Below, one piece after another: positions 9,084-18,809 of a DNA stretch of 34,417 bases (position 1 is the stretch's first letter; every line of letters starts with the position of its first letter). Source of the DNA: Bremia lactucae. Its lineage: Eukaryota > Oomycota > Peronosporomycetes > Peronosporales > Peronosporaceae. The notes under the pieces are model-generated. The model did not search any database, was not told the origin of the DNA, and saw nothing but the letters and a program-made list of their open reading frames with translations. Position numbers and translations under genes: made by a program. The stretch lies in the NCBI RefSeq assembly GCF_004359215.1, contig NC_090620.1, positions 1,317,655-1,352,071 of the forward strand, in the 5' to 3' direction.

Positions 9084-10444
9084 TTATCTGCAGCTGAAAA
9101 ATACCTTTTTCGTGTTTGCCACAGTTTGCGCGACAATGTCGCTTTGAGATTCGCACCGTACTGAGCTGATGACCTCGAGCACTTGGCTACATTAAAAGTT
9201 GCAAAACATACGAGAAAATAACTCAAATTAGCTGCTCTTTTAGACACTATGCAGGTCTTGACGTACATGAGAGTGCATGGTTCATTGCGCCCCTTAACAA
9301 GACAGTTCGGATCGAGCTTATCCGCCTTTTTGCTTTGCCATACCGTTTTCACATAGCGATGGCCAGCATGAGTTGCACGTATATCACACCATGGTGCATC
9401 TTATGAGAGTGTGCTATTATTTGCTGAAAATTAACTTCCAATCATCAAGTTACATAGCCTACCAGTTTCAATCATCAGTCTTTCGAGTGGAATAGCCTTG
9501 ACACACTTCAAATTTTCAGCAGTCTTTAATGAGCAGCCATTGACGCCTGCGTACAAGCCGTATGAGCCATGCAATCGCATAACTTTATACAAAAACTTAG
9601 CAGCTGACCAATGTACAGACGAAGCTCCACCAGCTTAAGCATTTCTTCCTTATCACCCGAGAAAGAGTGCACGACGCCATCCGGAAATCTCGTCCGATTT
9701 TTTCTAATAATCTCTACGAGAATTTGCGTGATTATTACAAGATCGTGGTACTTATTTGGAATCATTTCATTGGGCACAAACCGCAAAAATCCTCTTTTGA
9801 GTTTCTGTTATGAAGAAACATTGGCAGCTGTGTCACTTCCGCCAATTGAAATTGCTTTTCAAAGTACTTGAGTTGCGTTGCCTTATCACAAAACTCAAGC
9901 CTATCGTAATCCAAACCGCACTCTCCTATGGCCACGACCCTTCCCCACTCTTTGCCTTGTTTACACACAGCCAGTAGTTCTGCAAAATATTCATCAGGAT
10001 CTTTTCCGTCCGATTCGAACTCGCTGCAACGCGTTGGGTGGACGCCCACTGTTGAAAATAGGCCTGGCAACTTTTTACCCTTATTTTCTAACGATAGCTG
10101 CAATGCCTTTCGGCTTTCACTAAGATTTCCCCCAGTAATGATGATTTTTTCAACACCGAATGTCTTGGCGCGCACTAAAACACCAGTCAGATCCGACTAA
10201 ATTACGATAAATGTGCTGATTAATAAGTGTACACTTGTAAGGAAAGCTGTCAAACTTGCACGCGATTCACCTGATGCTTCTGTTTGCCGTGATAGAGACC
10301 TTTGAAAACCGGGTCCGTCAGGTTCGCTCCAATGTCGATCATTTTTACAGCTTTTTTGCCAGAATTGCGCAACATTGTGGAATTGTTATGTGTGGTCCAC
10401 TTCAAGGCTTGAAGACATTTTAAAATCGCAAAAGGCAACTTCAA
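9084..10444 (-). CDS. TATDN1: TatD family metal-dependent nuclease (TATDN1-like), 6 exons
   Basis: The exons are 10271-10444, 9782-10196, 9609-9713, 9463-9546, 9267-9399 and 9084-9186. All introns are GT-AG, 62-80 nt, with consistent phase, giving 337 codons. An ATG at 10375 would give 314 aa, closer to the ~297 aa of animal TATDN1. TatD enzymes are TIM-barrel hydrolases (DNase/3'-5' exonuclease) that use two metal ions. Visible signatures in order: [11 protein letters not shown] (metal site 1), [32 protein letters not shown] (metal-bridging Glu), [10 protein letters not shown] (His), VVHSFSGD (His), [12 protein letters not shown] and IETDAPWC, whose Asp codon is split by intron 4. The tail GRNEPC...VFFSC also matches. 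It appears intact. The N-terminal ~34 residues before MIDIG are basic and could be a targeting peptide or untranslated. Confidence 0.9.
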
Positions 10445-10546
10445 CTGAAATCGCGCGGGAGCTTTGAGATCGCAACAATCTTAGCGTCCATTTCTTTTTT
10501 TGCCACGCTGTACGCGCTGAATATTTGAGCAAAATTCAAGTAGAAA
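10445..10546. promoter_or_regulatory. Shared divergent promoter region
   Basis: Only about 100 bp (170 bp if the TatD gene starts at 10375) separates the start codons of the divergent TatD-like and helix-turn-helix genes, so their promoters must overlap. I see no clear TATA box. The interpretation rests on spacing alone. Confidence 0.5.
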
Positions 10547-11677
10547 ATGGCTAAAGGTGCTTGGATTTCGGACGAAACACGTAGAAAGATCGTGCAGCTG
10601 CGCGCTGACGGAATGGCGGCCAAGGACATTGCCGAGCTAACGGGATGCAGCACCAACTATATTTATCGTGTTCTAAGGAAATTCAACGGCATCGAACCCA
10701 GAAAGAAAAAACATAAAACGGTTTCATTGGATGTGCCATCAGTCAGTGCGTCTCAGGGTAAGAGTGCTGGAGAGAGACGTGATCACCTTTTAGAGGATCT
10801 AACAGACTCGAGTGCTGCACTTCTTTGTGCTGTTGAAAATATGGAAGTGTCAGCATATGAGCCGCTGCCGATGCCGAGATCAGTTCAAGGTTTTAAGCAA
10901 GTGCAGACTGAAAATCATGCTTTCCAAGATGCGCTAAGCGCCAGTGTCACATTCTCAACCGAAGCTTGCCGAGTTGACAAAGCAATCACAGCAACGCCAT
11001 CGGACAAAATTTGCATTATATCAGATACTCCGTCGTCAGCTGGCTGCCCAGTAGATTCATCCACGTCTCCTTTAATGTTCTCAAATACTTCAACTTCTCA
11101 CCAAGATCAATCGCAGCTATCGCTGCGGGGGCAGTCTACATTGAAGCTGAAGCCTTCCGCTAGCCATGCTCCGTCGAAAACAAGTACTCAACCATCTTCT
11201 GCACCAACTTCTACGTCGCTAGTCGTTAATCTCAACCTTCCGCGCGCCAATACTAAAGCTAGGAACGATATCAAAGACTCGTTAGGCGGACTAAGTGTCC
11301 TTTTAAAGCACATTCAAGACGAAATTCAGCGTCTCAGAAGCTTGCCGCGACGTGATACATATGACGCTCAAGTGCTGGAGATGCTGGTGAAATGTCATGC
11401 AGAAATGCTGCTCGTACAGCTGAAAAGAACAACAACTGCTGGTAAATTGAATGGTCAAGAAATGGACGCAAGTATGGATAGTATGGAAATGAGCCGCCTA
11501 CATCGCGAGAAGCTGGCAAAGGAAATCACACTTTTAAGCATCCAAGCTGTTAGGGAACAACTGGAGCTAGAACGCGAATTAATTCGACACACGGCTACTT
11601 CGACAAGCAGCAGTAAGAATCATACAAATACCATCGCTTCTCCTATCGACGCGAACGAACCTCTTTCTCGTCAGTAA
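10547..11677 (+). CDS. Helix-turn-helix protein with helical C-terminus, 376 aa, intronless
   Basis: The ATG at 10547 sits in AAAATGGCT. Residues ~8-45 (DETRRKIVQLRADGMAAKDI followed by AELTGCSTNYIYRVLRKF) form a homeodomain-like/transposase-like helix-turn-helix, followed by a basic patch (EPRKKKHK), so DNA binding is likely. Residues ~60-235 are low-complexity, rich in Ser, Thr and Pro. Residues ~240-350 are predicted helical and probably coiled (LLKHIQDEIQRLRSL, LAKEITLLSIQAVREQLELE). The length and layout suggest a chromatin or transcription factor rather than a transposase, because no catalytic domain follows. I do not recognise a named orthologue. It is divergent from the TatD gene and convergent with PP4R3 (268 bp between stop codons). 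No breaks are seen. Confidence 0.8.
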   Translation: MAKGAWISDETRRKIVQLRADGMAAKDIAELTGCSTNYIYRVLRKFNGIEPRKKKHKTVSLDVPSVSASQGKSAGERRDHLLEDLTDSSAALLCAVENMEVSAYEPLPMPRSVQGFKQVQTENHAFQDALSASVTFSTEACRVDKAITATPSDKICIISDTPSSAGCPVDSSTSPLMFSNTSTSHQDQSQLSLRGQSTLKLKPSASHAPSKTSTQPSSAPTSTSLVVNLNLPRANTKARNDIKDSLGGLSVLLKHIQDEIQRLRSLPRRDTYDAQVLEMLVKCHAEMLLVQLKRTTTAGKLNGQEMDASMDSMEMSRLHREKLAKEITLLSIQAVREQLELERELIRHTATSTSSSKNHTNTIASPIDANEPLSRQ

Positions 11678-11945
11678 GATCACTCATATCACTTTAAGAG
11701 CGATTGCCGCACCAATACATGTTGCATCACACTCGCCACGTATTGCGCCAATACTTTCAACAAGCGCCCACGCAAAAGCTTATCCCTTAAAAATTGCCAT
11801 ATCTAATGCTTTATCAATTGGAGTCTAACAATGCAGAATGCAGCTGTGCAATGCAATTCAGCACAGTAAGATTCCATGCTGCGTTTAAAATTGTCTTGGT
11901 GTTGCTGCTGGATACTCGAACAAATTTCTATATTAGCATTGTTTG

Positions 11946-14876
11946 CTAACTAGAGCTGATAGGAGTAAACGTCTTTGCTTTTTTCAGTAAAGATTCTGAA
12001 TATGCTGCGTCCTCTGAATCTATCTCGCGTTTAGCAGCAAGTAATGCTGCTGATTCCAAGCTCTCGCCATCAATTTCTGCTGCACCGTCGATTCCAGCAC
12101 AACCACTACTGCTTTCATCTTGATCATTGCTCTTTGCGTCATTGCTAGCTTTTGTTTCATGATAAGTATCCATTTTTCCATCGTTACTGCTCGAATTGGG
12201 TGAGGTATGCTTCCACGATATTTTCTGAAATACATTCTTGAACTGTGGCAATTGAGCTGGCTTATTGGAGTGCTGAGCTTTTTTTTGGGATATCAGACTG
12301 CTGCCTCCCAAAAATAAATTAGTATCTGCTTCATCTACCTTAGCGCGCACTGGAAGCTTAAATTCTCGCTCTTCTTCATTTTCAGTATATCGTGTTGCTT
12401 TCATAGCAACTAAATCAATTGGAATGTCTAATTTCTCTCCAACTGCTAGCTCGTCGTCATCGTAATCAACCAATTTAACTGACCGCGGGCGGTTTTGGCA
12501 AGAAACTTCTTCCTAAGCATACATTCATAAAAAATTAAATGCTGTATCAGTTCAAGTCGGCTCCTACCTCTGACAAGCAATTCTTCGCAAAACCAGGTGA
12601 CGATTCAGCGACATCTGAGTCGCTTTCAAAATAAAGTTCCTCTTCGGCATCGAAGCTGCTGGACCGAACTAATTGAGGTTTAGGAGCACGAGTCATGGCT
12701 GCGTCTTCAAGTCCAGATTTCCCATCGTAACGCGCCCGTATGGCCTCAAATACTAGTGAGCACTCTTCCTTATAAATCTCATAAAATTTTGTAAACACAT
12801 GTTCAATCAGCGACGTCAGATTTGTCTACATCGCAGAATAGCAAAAGCTTCGTAAACATTAAGCTAATCAGATACTATAGAGCAATCCGCGATTCTCTCA
12901 CCTTTTCAATTAATGACAAGACTTCAAAAATTGCCGAGCAGAGAGCCCCATTGTTAGGTTTTCCGATTTCTAGATTCGCTAGCATTGGTGTAAACAGGTC
13001 ATTCTGAATCAGAAACCTTGAAAAGAAAGCCTCAGCTCGTACTGCGCATGCACGAATAAACTTGACCCCGTCTGATAGAGAGAACGAACGAAGTACGTGT
13101 CAGATTAGCAATTATTGAGGCAGCATGAAAGTAATATGATTCCCAGTTACTTACGAATAACGAATAGCTTGTTGTGGGAGCGCAACATTTTTGCAGCGTA
13201 AGTCGCGACTGGTTGCCTTCCAAACAAATACTTGACACGATAACCGTGGTTTTCGGTGCAAAATGTAAGCAGTTCCATAATGCTATCTTGCAAATTGAAC
13301 ATAGCGGACGCATCGCGGATAAATGCGTGGGTTTTTAATGGTTGAAGCAGCCAGTGCATATAGTTAGGGTACAGCACGCTTAAGAATTTGTCGTCCTGCA
13401 ATAGTTTACAAATGCATTAGATATAAAAAAAAACTTGTAATTGGCGCAATACCTGCCCAAGTGGTACGCTAAATATTTCTCGCAGCAAATTGACCACTTG
13501 TATTCGCAGAGTTTCATCTCGCTCAAATACCACCAGAAGCGCGGTAAAGAGAGACGATTCAACGGTCCACGTGATTCGGTCTTTATCCGATGCTGGTGCA
13601 GGTATGCATTTACCTTCAGTGGCAAGGTAAGAGCGTAATTTTTCTGGGCTCTGATAGACAACCAACACGGTCAAAATGTCCATCACTATCGCAGCTTCTC
13701 CCGAATTTGAGTCAGATAAGCCCAAAACAGCAGCAAACGCTGCATAAAGCTCACCGTCCCCAAAAAGATTGTCAACCAAAGCGCTGAAAAGGGGTTGAAC
13801 GGCGAATGCGTCACGGCTCTGCGGTCTGTCCAAGGGCTTTGTCACTCGCACCATATTTATAATCGCTTTGAGCAGTCCTAAACCCTCTAATCGTTTCGCT
13901 TCGTTGGACACAAGCTTTTTGCTACATCATAAGTTTGAATTGGCATTAGTACACATGACACGGAATCCAAAGCAAGAATGTGCGTACATGGCCTTCCAAT
14001 AAATTTCTGTTTCGGAAATGAACGAAAGAATGTGAAAATTGTTTTCATTCATCATGTACTCCAATAAAAGCACACATCCGTCAGGCAGCAAGCGCGATAA
14101 CACGTTGTCCTTAATCACCTGTATGCGAAAGTTCATGTGGACTCGCTCTACAACATTCTGATCCGTAATTGGGATCACCTGCCAATACACAAGCAACAGC
14201 GTCAGCTCGCGCGACTCCAACCGCTAGCAGCTATGCACTACCTCGCGAAAGCCTCCATCTCCTTCTAACACTGTTCGAAAATCCATCTCGCGAATCAATC
14301 CAGGGTTATAGCCAAACACGCCAACAACCGAGATAAAATTGGCTTCATTCAATAAAATTTCGATTAACCTGCGATTGCACAGTTCCACTGGCGATTAGAT
14401 GATTGCGCATGCAAACGTTAGCATTGACTGTGGAATAAGGGACGCGGTCATGTGCAGCACTTACGCATGGCATAGAAAACTTTGAATAGCTTGTGTAAAA
14501 TTGACTTATCAGCGTCCAGCTCACTGACGTCGAACAAATCTAGCAGCCTGACGATGTACGCGCCATCCTAAGCGTCAACAATACATTTAGTAAAGTCTCC
14601 ATTATCTTCATTGGCCATTACCCTCTTTCCTACCTTGTCCGCAAGTTTTAATTGTACCATGGACCGTATATTTGGGTATGACGACGTCAGACAGAGTAGA
14701 ATCTCATCGAGGTGGTCGATATCACACGGCGGAAGGTCGCAAATGCTTACATTATATCGCACAACGCGCATGATTAGCCTATCAACTCAAAATTTAAAAG
14801 AAGGCACGGATTTCATTAGCACTTACGGCTCCAGTTCATCGGAGAAGAGCTGGTCAAGGCCGCTCTCTTCCTCCAT
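11946..14876 (-). CDS. PP4R3: Serine/threonine-protein phosphatase 4 regulatory subunit 3 (PP4R3/SMEK/Psy2-like), 10 exons
   Basis: Exons: 14827-14876, 14634-14778, 14465-14567, 14242-14387, 13988-14178, 13453-13921, 13155-13395, 12902-13071, 12568-12825, 11946-12512. All nine introns are GT-AG (48-83 nt) with matching phase, giving 779 aa. PP4R3 targets the PP4 catalytic subunit in DNA repair and cell-cycle control. Signatures: LPPCDIDHLDEIL and LLDLFDVSELDADKSIL, FISVVGVFGYNPGLIREMDF, REVIPITDQNVVERVHMNFR, then RDAF, IMELLTFCTENHGYRVKYLF, FIRACAVRAEAFFSRFLIQN, and a C-terminal VDYDDDEL (~residue 606) before an acidic, Ser-rich tail. The start lies in an ideal context (GCCGCCATGG). The N-terminal EVH1/PH-like domain (about the first 120 residues) of animal and fungal PP4R3 is absent here: either lineage loss or upstream exons lost or displaced by element A, 180 bp upstream. 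Apparent stops at 14569 and 14225 lie inside introns. Confidence 0.92.
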
Positions 14877-15055
14877 GGCGGCAGCTTTGACAGAAAACTT
14901 TTGGGTCCGGCAACTTTTCAGTTCTTCCCTTTTCGGCTGACCAATGAGTGTTGCGATACAATTTTATTTTCGGCCAACAAGAGAGAGTAAAGACACCACC
15001 TCTCAACGTATGTCTACCACCGCCTTTAATATTTTATTAATGCACATTTGCTAGG

Positions 15056-15205
15056 TATGTCGCGCTCAACATATTTGAGCCTACGACCCTCTAGCGACTG
15101 GCGACAAATAAAGTTATTCGACGCTCCACAGTCCACTAGGGCTCCAAGTGACAAATCATTATCACTTGTAATTTCAAGGTGCAGAGACACATAATGATTG
15201 TGTGT
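15056..15205 (-). pseudogene. N-terminal half of protease of element A (inverted block)
   Basis: Reading leftwards, LGALVDCGASNNFI contains the active-site D-C-G-A-S (about 15119-15136). It is followed by CRQSLEGRRLKYVERDIP, which ends at the inversion breakpoint near 15056. The remaining half is found at 16887 on the other strand. Confidence 0.8.
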
Positions 15206-15398
15206 CTAGATTTGCAAATTCTCTTGAGGTTGCTGGATCAGTAGGGCGTTGCCCCCTACTGACCCCGACCGTTTTTGGCGGTCCGCCTGGCTGTTGCGAT
15301 TTCGCAACAGCGTCGGACCCGCGACCGTTGCAGTATTTGGCATTCGGTCCATAATTACGTTCAGTACATCTCGGTACTGGTCGTGGGACACTACACTC

Positions 15399-16280
15399 AT
15401 GAGCGTAGTGTCCTAACTTTTGGCAGCGATTCGTTTCTGCAATCGCTTATTGTTCGAAAAGCGAGGTTTCTCGCTTTCGACATAAGAGAGGTCTATCGGT
15501 TCTGGACCTCCCAGCTCATGTCGTCTTGGAGGACGATACGATGACGAACTAGCTTGAGCCTGTCTCAAGCTAAAGATCACCTGTTGCGCCACGGATAATG
15601 CTTCTTCAAGCGTATCCAGTTCCAAGCGGAATAGATGGGTCTTTACGGGACCATCCGTAAGACCTTGCATGAACACCGTGATCAACGTGTGTTCATGAGC
15701 TAGGTTGTTTGTGATACGACTTGCTAAGAGTCGTATATGCTGGGCATAAGCGTGAACACCAATCTTGCCTTGTTTGAGTTTCAGAAGCTCTAATCGAGCT
15801 TTAAACTCAGCCCTAGGCAGTCCAAACGTCTGTATGTGCCGGGCTTTGAAAGCCTCTAGCGACCCGAAGACATATGGGTCGCGCAACTTAAGGCATAGTG
15901 CCCAACTTTTGGCACGACCTGTTAAATTTGACTGAGCAAATGCGACTTGCATTTGCTTGTCGACGATGTGACGAGCCCTTATGGCATCGTTTAACTCGAC
16001 AACCGTCTTAAGAGGGTGGCTTCTTCGACTCCCTTATACTTAGAGATGTTATATTTAAGGTTTCGGGACGACGCGTGTGCATCATCCCAGGTACAGGGGG
16101 GGTCTGTACCTGTTATAACCTCAACAGTTCTGTTGAGCCCTGCTGATTCAGCAAGGCTACCTTCTCCTTCATCTCGTCAAGTTCATGTTGTATGAACTTG
16201 GCGATGGCTTAATGGAGGGCATCTCTGTCCAAATCGGACAGTATGGCCAAGATGGCATCGTCCCCTACGGTCGAACTCAT
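15399..16280 (-). pseudogene. gag: gag of element A (inverted block, broken)
   Basis: A start at 16280 reads MSSTVGDDAILAIL, followed by a coiled segment (KFIQHELDEMKEKVALLNQQ) with stops. The capsid is best preserved at 15413-15952: VAFAQSNLTGRAKSWALCL, YVFGSLEAFKARHIQTFG, RAEFKARLELLKLKQGKIGV, then DLSYVESEKPRF. This is the standard Gypsy capsid-to-nucleocapsid order. A partial zinc knuckle, CQKLGHYAHEC, is readable near 15399-15432 in a shifted frame with its first cysteine lost. Several stops prevent expression of a full Gag. Confidence 0.8.
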
Positions 16281-16403
16281 TCGTTCGACCGCACTACTTT
16301 CTATGTCACTTAAAAAGGAGTAGCTATCACGCGAAACGTGATGCGTATTTCCATTATCATCTAACATGTCCATGTTAGATGATGGAACCGTGGTCCTTGG
16401 ACG

Positions 16404-16421
16404 GACTACTAAGTGCTACCA
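16404..16421 (-). promoter_or_regulatory. Primer-binding site of element A
   Basis: On the minus strand, TGGTAGCACTTAG follows the LTR end after a two-base CC spacer, as in element B. The first eight bases (TGGTAGCA) fit the complement of an initiator-Met-type tRNA 3' end. Confidence 0.6.
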
Positions 16422-16423
16422 GG

Positions 16424-16863
16424 TGTAATGGGGCACTACTGACTTGTACTGCTTCAGTACAAGTCCACTTCGCACTGCCGCAGTGCGAGTGGTGCCTCAC
16501 GTCACTTCACGGACACTAGTACGTGCAGAGGAAGTCTTCTCTTTATAGCACTTGCTTTAAAGAGGGTGAATTAAAAACTGTATTAATATAACTAAGTTCT
16601 TTTTGTCTATCTACTTAATACTAACTTAATCATAAACTAATACAAATATGTACTAAAAGTCTTATCTGTCTTTCTCTTTGCGCGCGTCCAGCGCTGACTG
16701 GGCCGCGGAGAAAATAGATATAATGGTCTATATCTACCAATGAATAAGCTTTTAGAATATTACCATGTAAAATAATATTCTCCAACTATTATCTACCTTT
16801 TCGATAATATATTAATTAACAGCCTTTAAGTGTTAATTTCATTCAACGATACACCCCGTAACA
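16424..16863 (-). repeat. 5' LTR of element A (inverted)
   Basis: Read on the minus strand it runs from TGTTACGGGG (16863) to CCCCATTACA (16424), 440 bp, matching 22431-22871 and 32159-32572. Close to its 3' end are two consecutive perfect hairpins (arms ACTTGTACTG and CTCGCACTG types). Confidence 0.9.
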
Positions 16864-16886
16864 ATGATGGTCGGTCAGTTCTCAAA

Positions 16887-18800
16887 CCTTCCAACGCGGA
16901 TGACGGTGCGTCTAGCGACAGGCTCATCAATAACAGTAATGAAACGCTTAGTAAAATTCCACTCACGTTAAAAGATTTACAGTACGATGAAAAATTCATC
17001 GTACTGGATTTGAATGACAAATTTGACGTCATCCTAGGTTTACCTTGGCTCAGAAAGTATGAGCCAAGAATCAGTTGGCAGCATCGACCCGTAAAGATGC
17101 CTACCGCTTGTTCATCAGATCGCCGTCTGATGAACGCCTTGGAGCGTCCACAAGCGTGTGGATTTACTTCGAGTGAGTGTGATGGCCTCACTTGTGGCAC
17201 GATTGTTAATACGACTGCACAAGATCACAGTGTGTTTTCTAAACCAACTGCGGATTCAGCTGCCGGCGGCTGCGCGAATTCACAGGTAGCGACGAAGGTC
17301 CACCATTCGAATAAGTCGAGTGGATTGAGACATGAATGTACGCCGAGCGGGCGACATTCGAGGAAGATACCGGTTGTTCAAAATGGACAACACGATGATC
17401 TAGGTTGAGAAGAGAGTCAGCCGTAAAGGACTCGACTGTGATAGCGCAATCAAACTCGGAAGACGTTGAGGGAAAAGGTCCCCACGTATTTGAGGAGAAA
17501 GCTCCTCATGTAGTTAATGCTGAAGTAACTAGACTTCAGCATCCCGAGGAATTGATCCCTCGGCAGCCTGTGGATAAATCCGAGGAAGTACCGAGACATT
17601 GAATGTCTTGGTTAATGACGGATCAAGAGTAGGCGCTTATACTCTTGATCTGTATGTGCCTCCGAAGTTAACTTCGGAGATAACTCAATTACCAACCCTA
17701 GAACCTAAGCGGTTCTTGAGAGATCTGCATAGTGGTAGAATTAAGCAGATCTGCGTACTCGTCACAGAGGACGAATGCGTAACCGATAGTCGGTCAGCGG
17801 TAATGTTTGCAGAATACGAACGGGTTCTCAGCAGCTCATCGATGGACGAAAGTGTCCTCGATGTGAAGACTCGGATTGAGAGAGATACTACTCAATCCTG
17901 GGAGTCACTTAAGACAAATCCTCTATATACGGATTTGATTGAATTCAGGGATATATTTCCTGAAGCAGTTCCATGCGAGTTGCCTGACGATAACGGCACT
18001 CGACATGTGATCGAGCTCAAACCAGGCTCGAAGTTTTGTGTCATGAAGCAGTGGCCCCTGTCTCATGAACAAGTACTTGCCATCGCTAAATTATTTATCG
18101 ATCGATTGAAAGCGGGCCATGTAAGGGAGTCAACCTCCCCACATAGCTCTCCGACCTTCTGTGTGAGAAAGGCAACAGGAGGGTGGCGGATAGTGCACGC
18201 ATTCTATAAACGGCATGCTCAACAGTACCGGCTCAAACGCCAATACCTAGAAAAGACGTAATCATAGATGGTATATCTAAGACTACCATCTTTTCGTCTA
18301 TGGATCTGTTGGATAGGTTTTATTAAATCCTTATGCGTGAATGGGCTGTTCCGTACACAGCAGTGAGCACTCCCACTGGGATGCTCTGGGAATGGCTAGT
18401 AATGCCACAGGGGCATAGTAACGACCCTGCAACATGTAACAGATGCGTAACGGATCTGTTGAGACCGGTGCGAGAATTTGCATCAGTTATTTTGACGATG
18501 TATTCGTCCATAGCCGGGCCATGGACGGAAAGACGGACGTGGAAGTTCATAAAACTCACGTTCGTCAGGTTCTTACACTTATGCGAACGCTTAAGTTGTA
18601 CGCAAATCTCAAGAAGTGGATATTCGCTGCAAGCGAAATACCACTTCTTGGGTGCATCGTCAGTAAACACGGCGTGCGCCCTGACCCCGAAATGATCAAG
18701 GCAAATACCGACTAGCCGGTTCCAGTCGATGTCGAGGGACTTAGAAAGCTCCTTGGGCTGGCGGCGTACTTGCACAAGTACTCACGCAATTATGCCGAGA
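16887..18800 (+). pseudogene. Second half of protease, linker and reverse transcriptase of element A
   Basis: PTRMTVRLATG starts at the breakpoint. FIVLDLNDKFDVILGLPWLR then YEPRISWQHRPVKMP (17000-17100) ends the protease. A long linker leads to ITQLPTLEPKRFLRDLHSGR (~17690) and the RT: FRDIFPEAVPCELPDDNG, TRHVIELKPGSKFCVMKQWP, TSPHSSPTFCVRKATGGWRI (17940-18195), a degraded palm entry, WAVPYTAVSTPTGMLWEWLV (~18343) and the catalytic Y-F-D-D in YFDDVFVHS (~18490-18515). IFAASEIPLLGCIVSKHGVR closes the palm and thumb. Frameshifts near 18215 and 18480 and stops at 18259 and 18713 make it non-functional. Confidence 0.85.
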
Positions 18801-18809
18801 TGTCAGTTC

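Noticed and set aside
9047..9352. Separate 101-residue minus-strand gene
   Set aside because: The frame spans TatD exon 5, an intron and part of exon 6 in the wrong phase; the real protein uses the spliced frame.
14179..14241. Second apparent stop and a possible separate start upstream of the REVIPITD segment
   Set aside because: The stretch is a 63-nt intron; FRE joins directly to VIPITD as in orthologues.
14568..14572. Apparent in-frame TAG stop in PP4R3
   Set aside because: It is the last base triplet of a 66-nt GT-AG intron (14568-14633); splicing gives LKLADK-DGAYIVRLL, matching the family.
16826..17200. Minus-strand frame of 124 codons opposite the element A protease
   Set aside because: Shadow of the protease/linker coding frame, spanning the LTR and inversion junction; no independent support.
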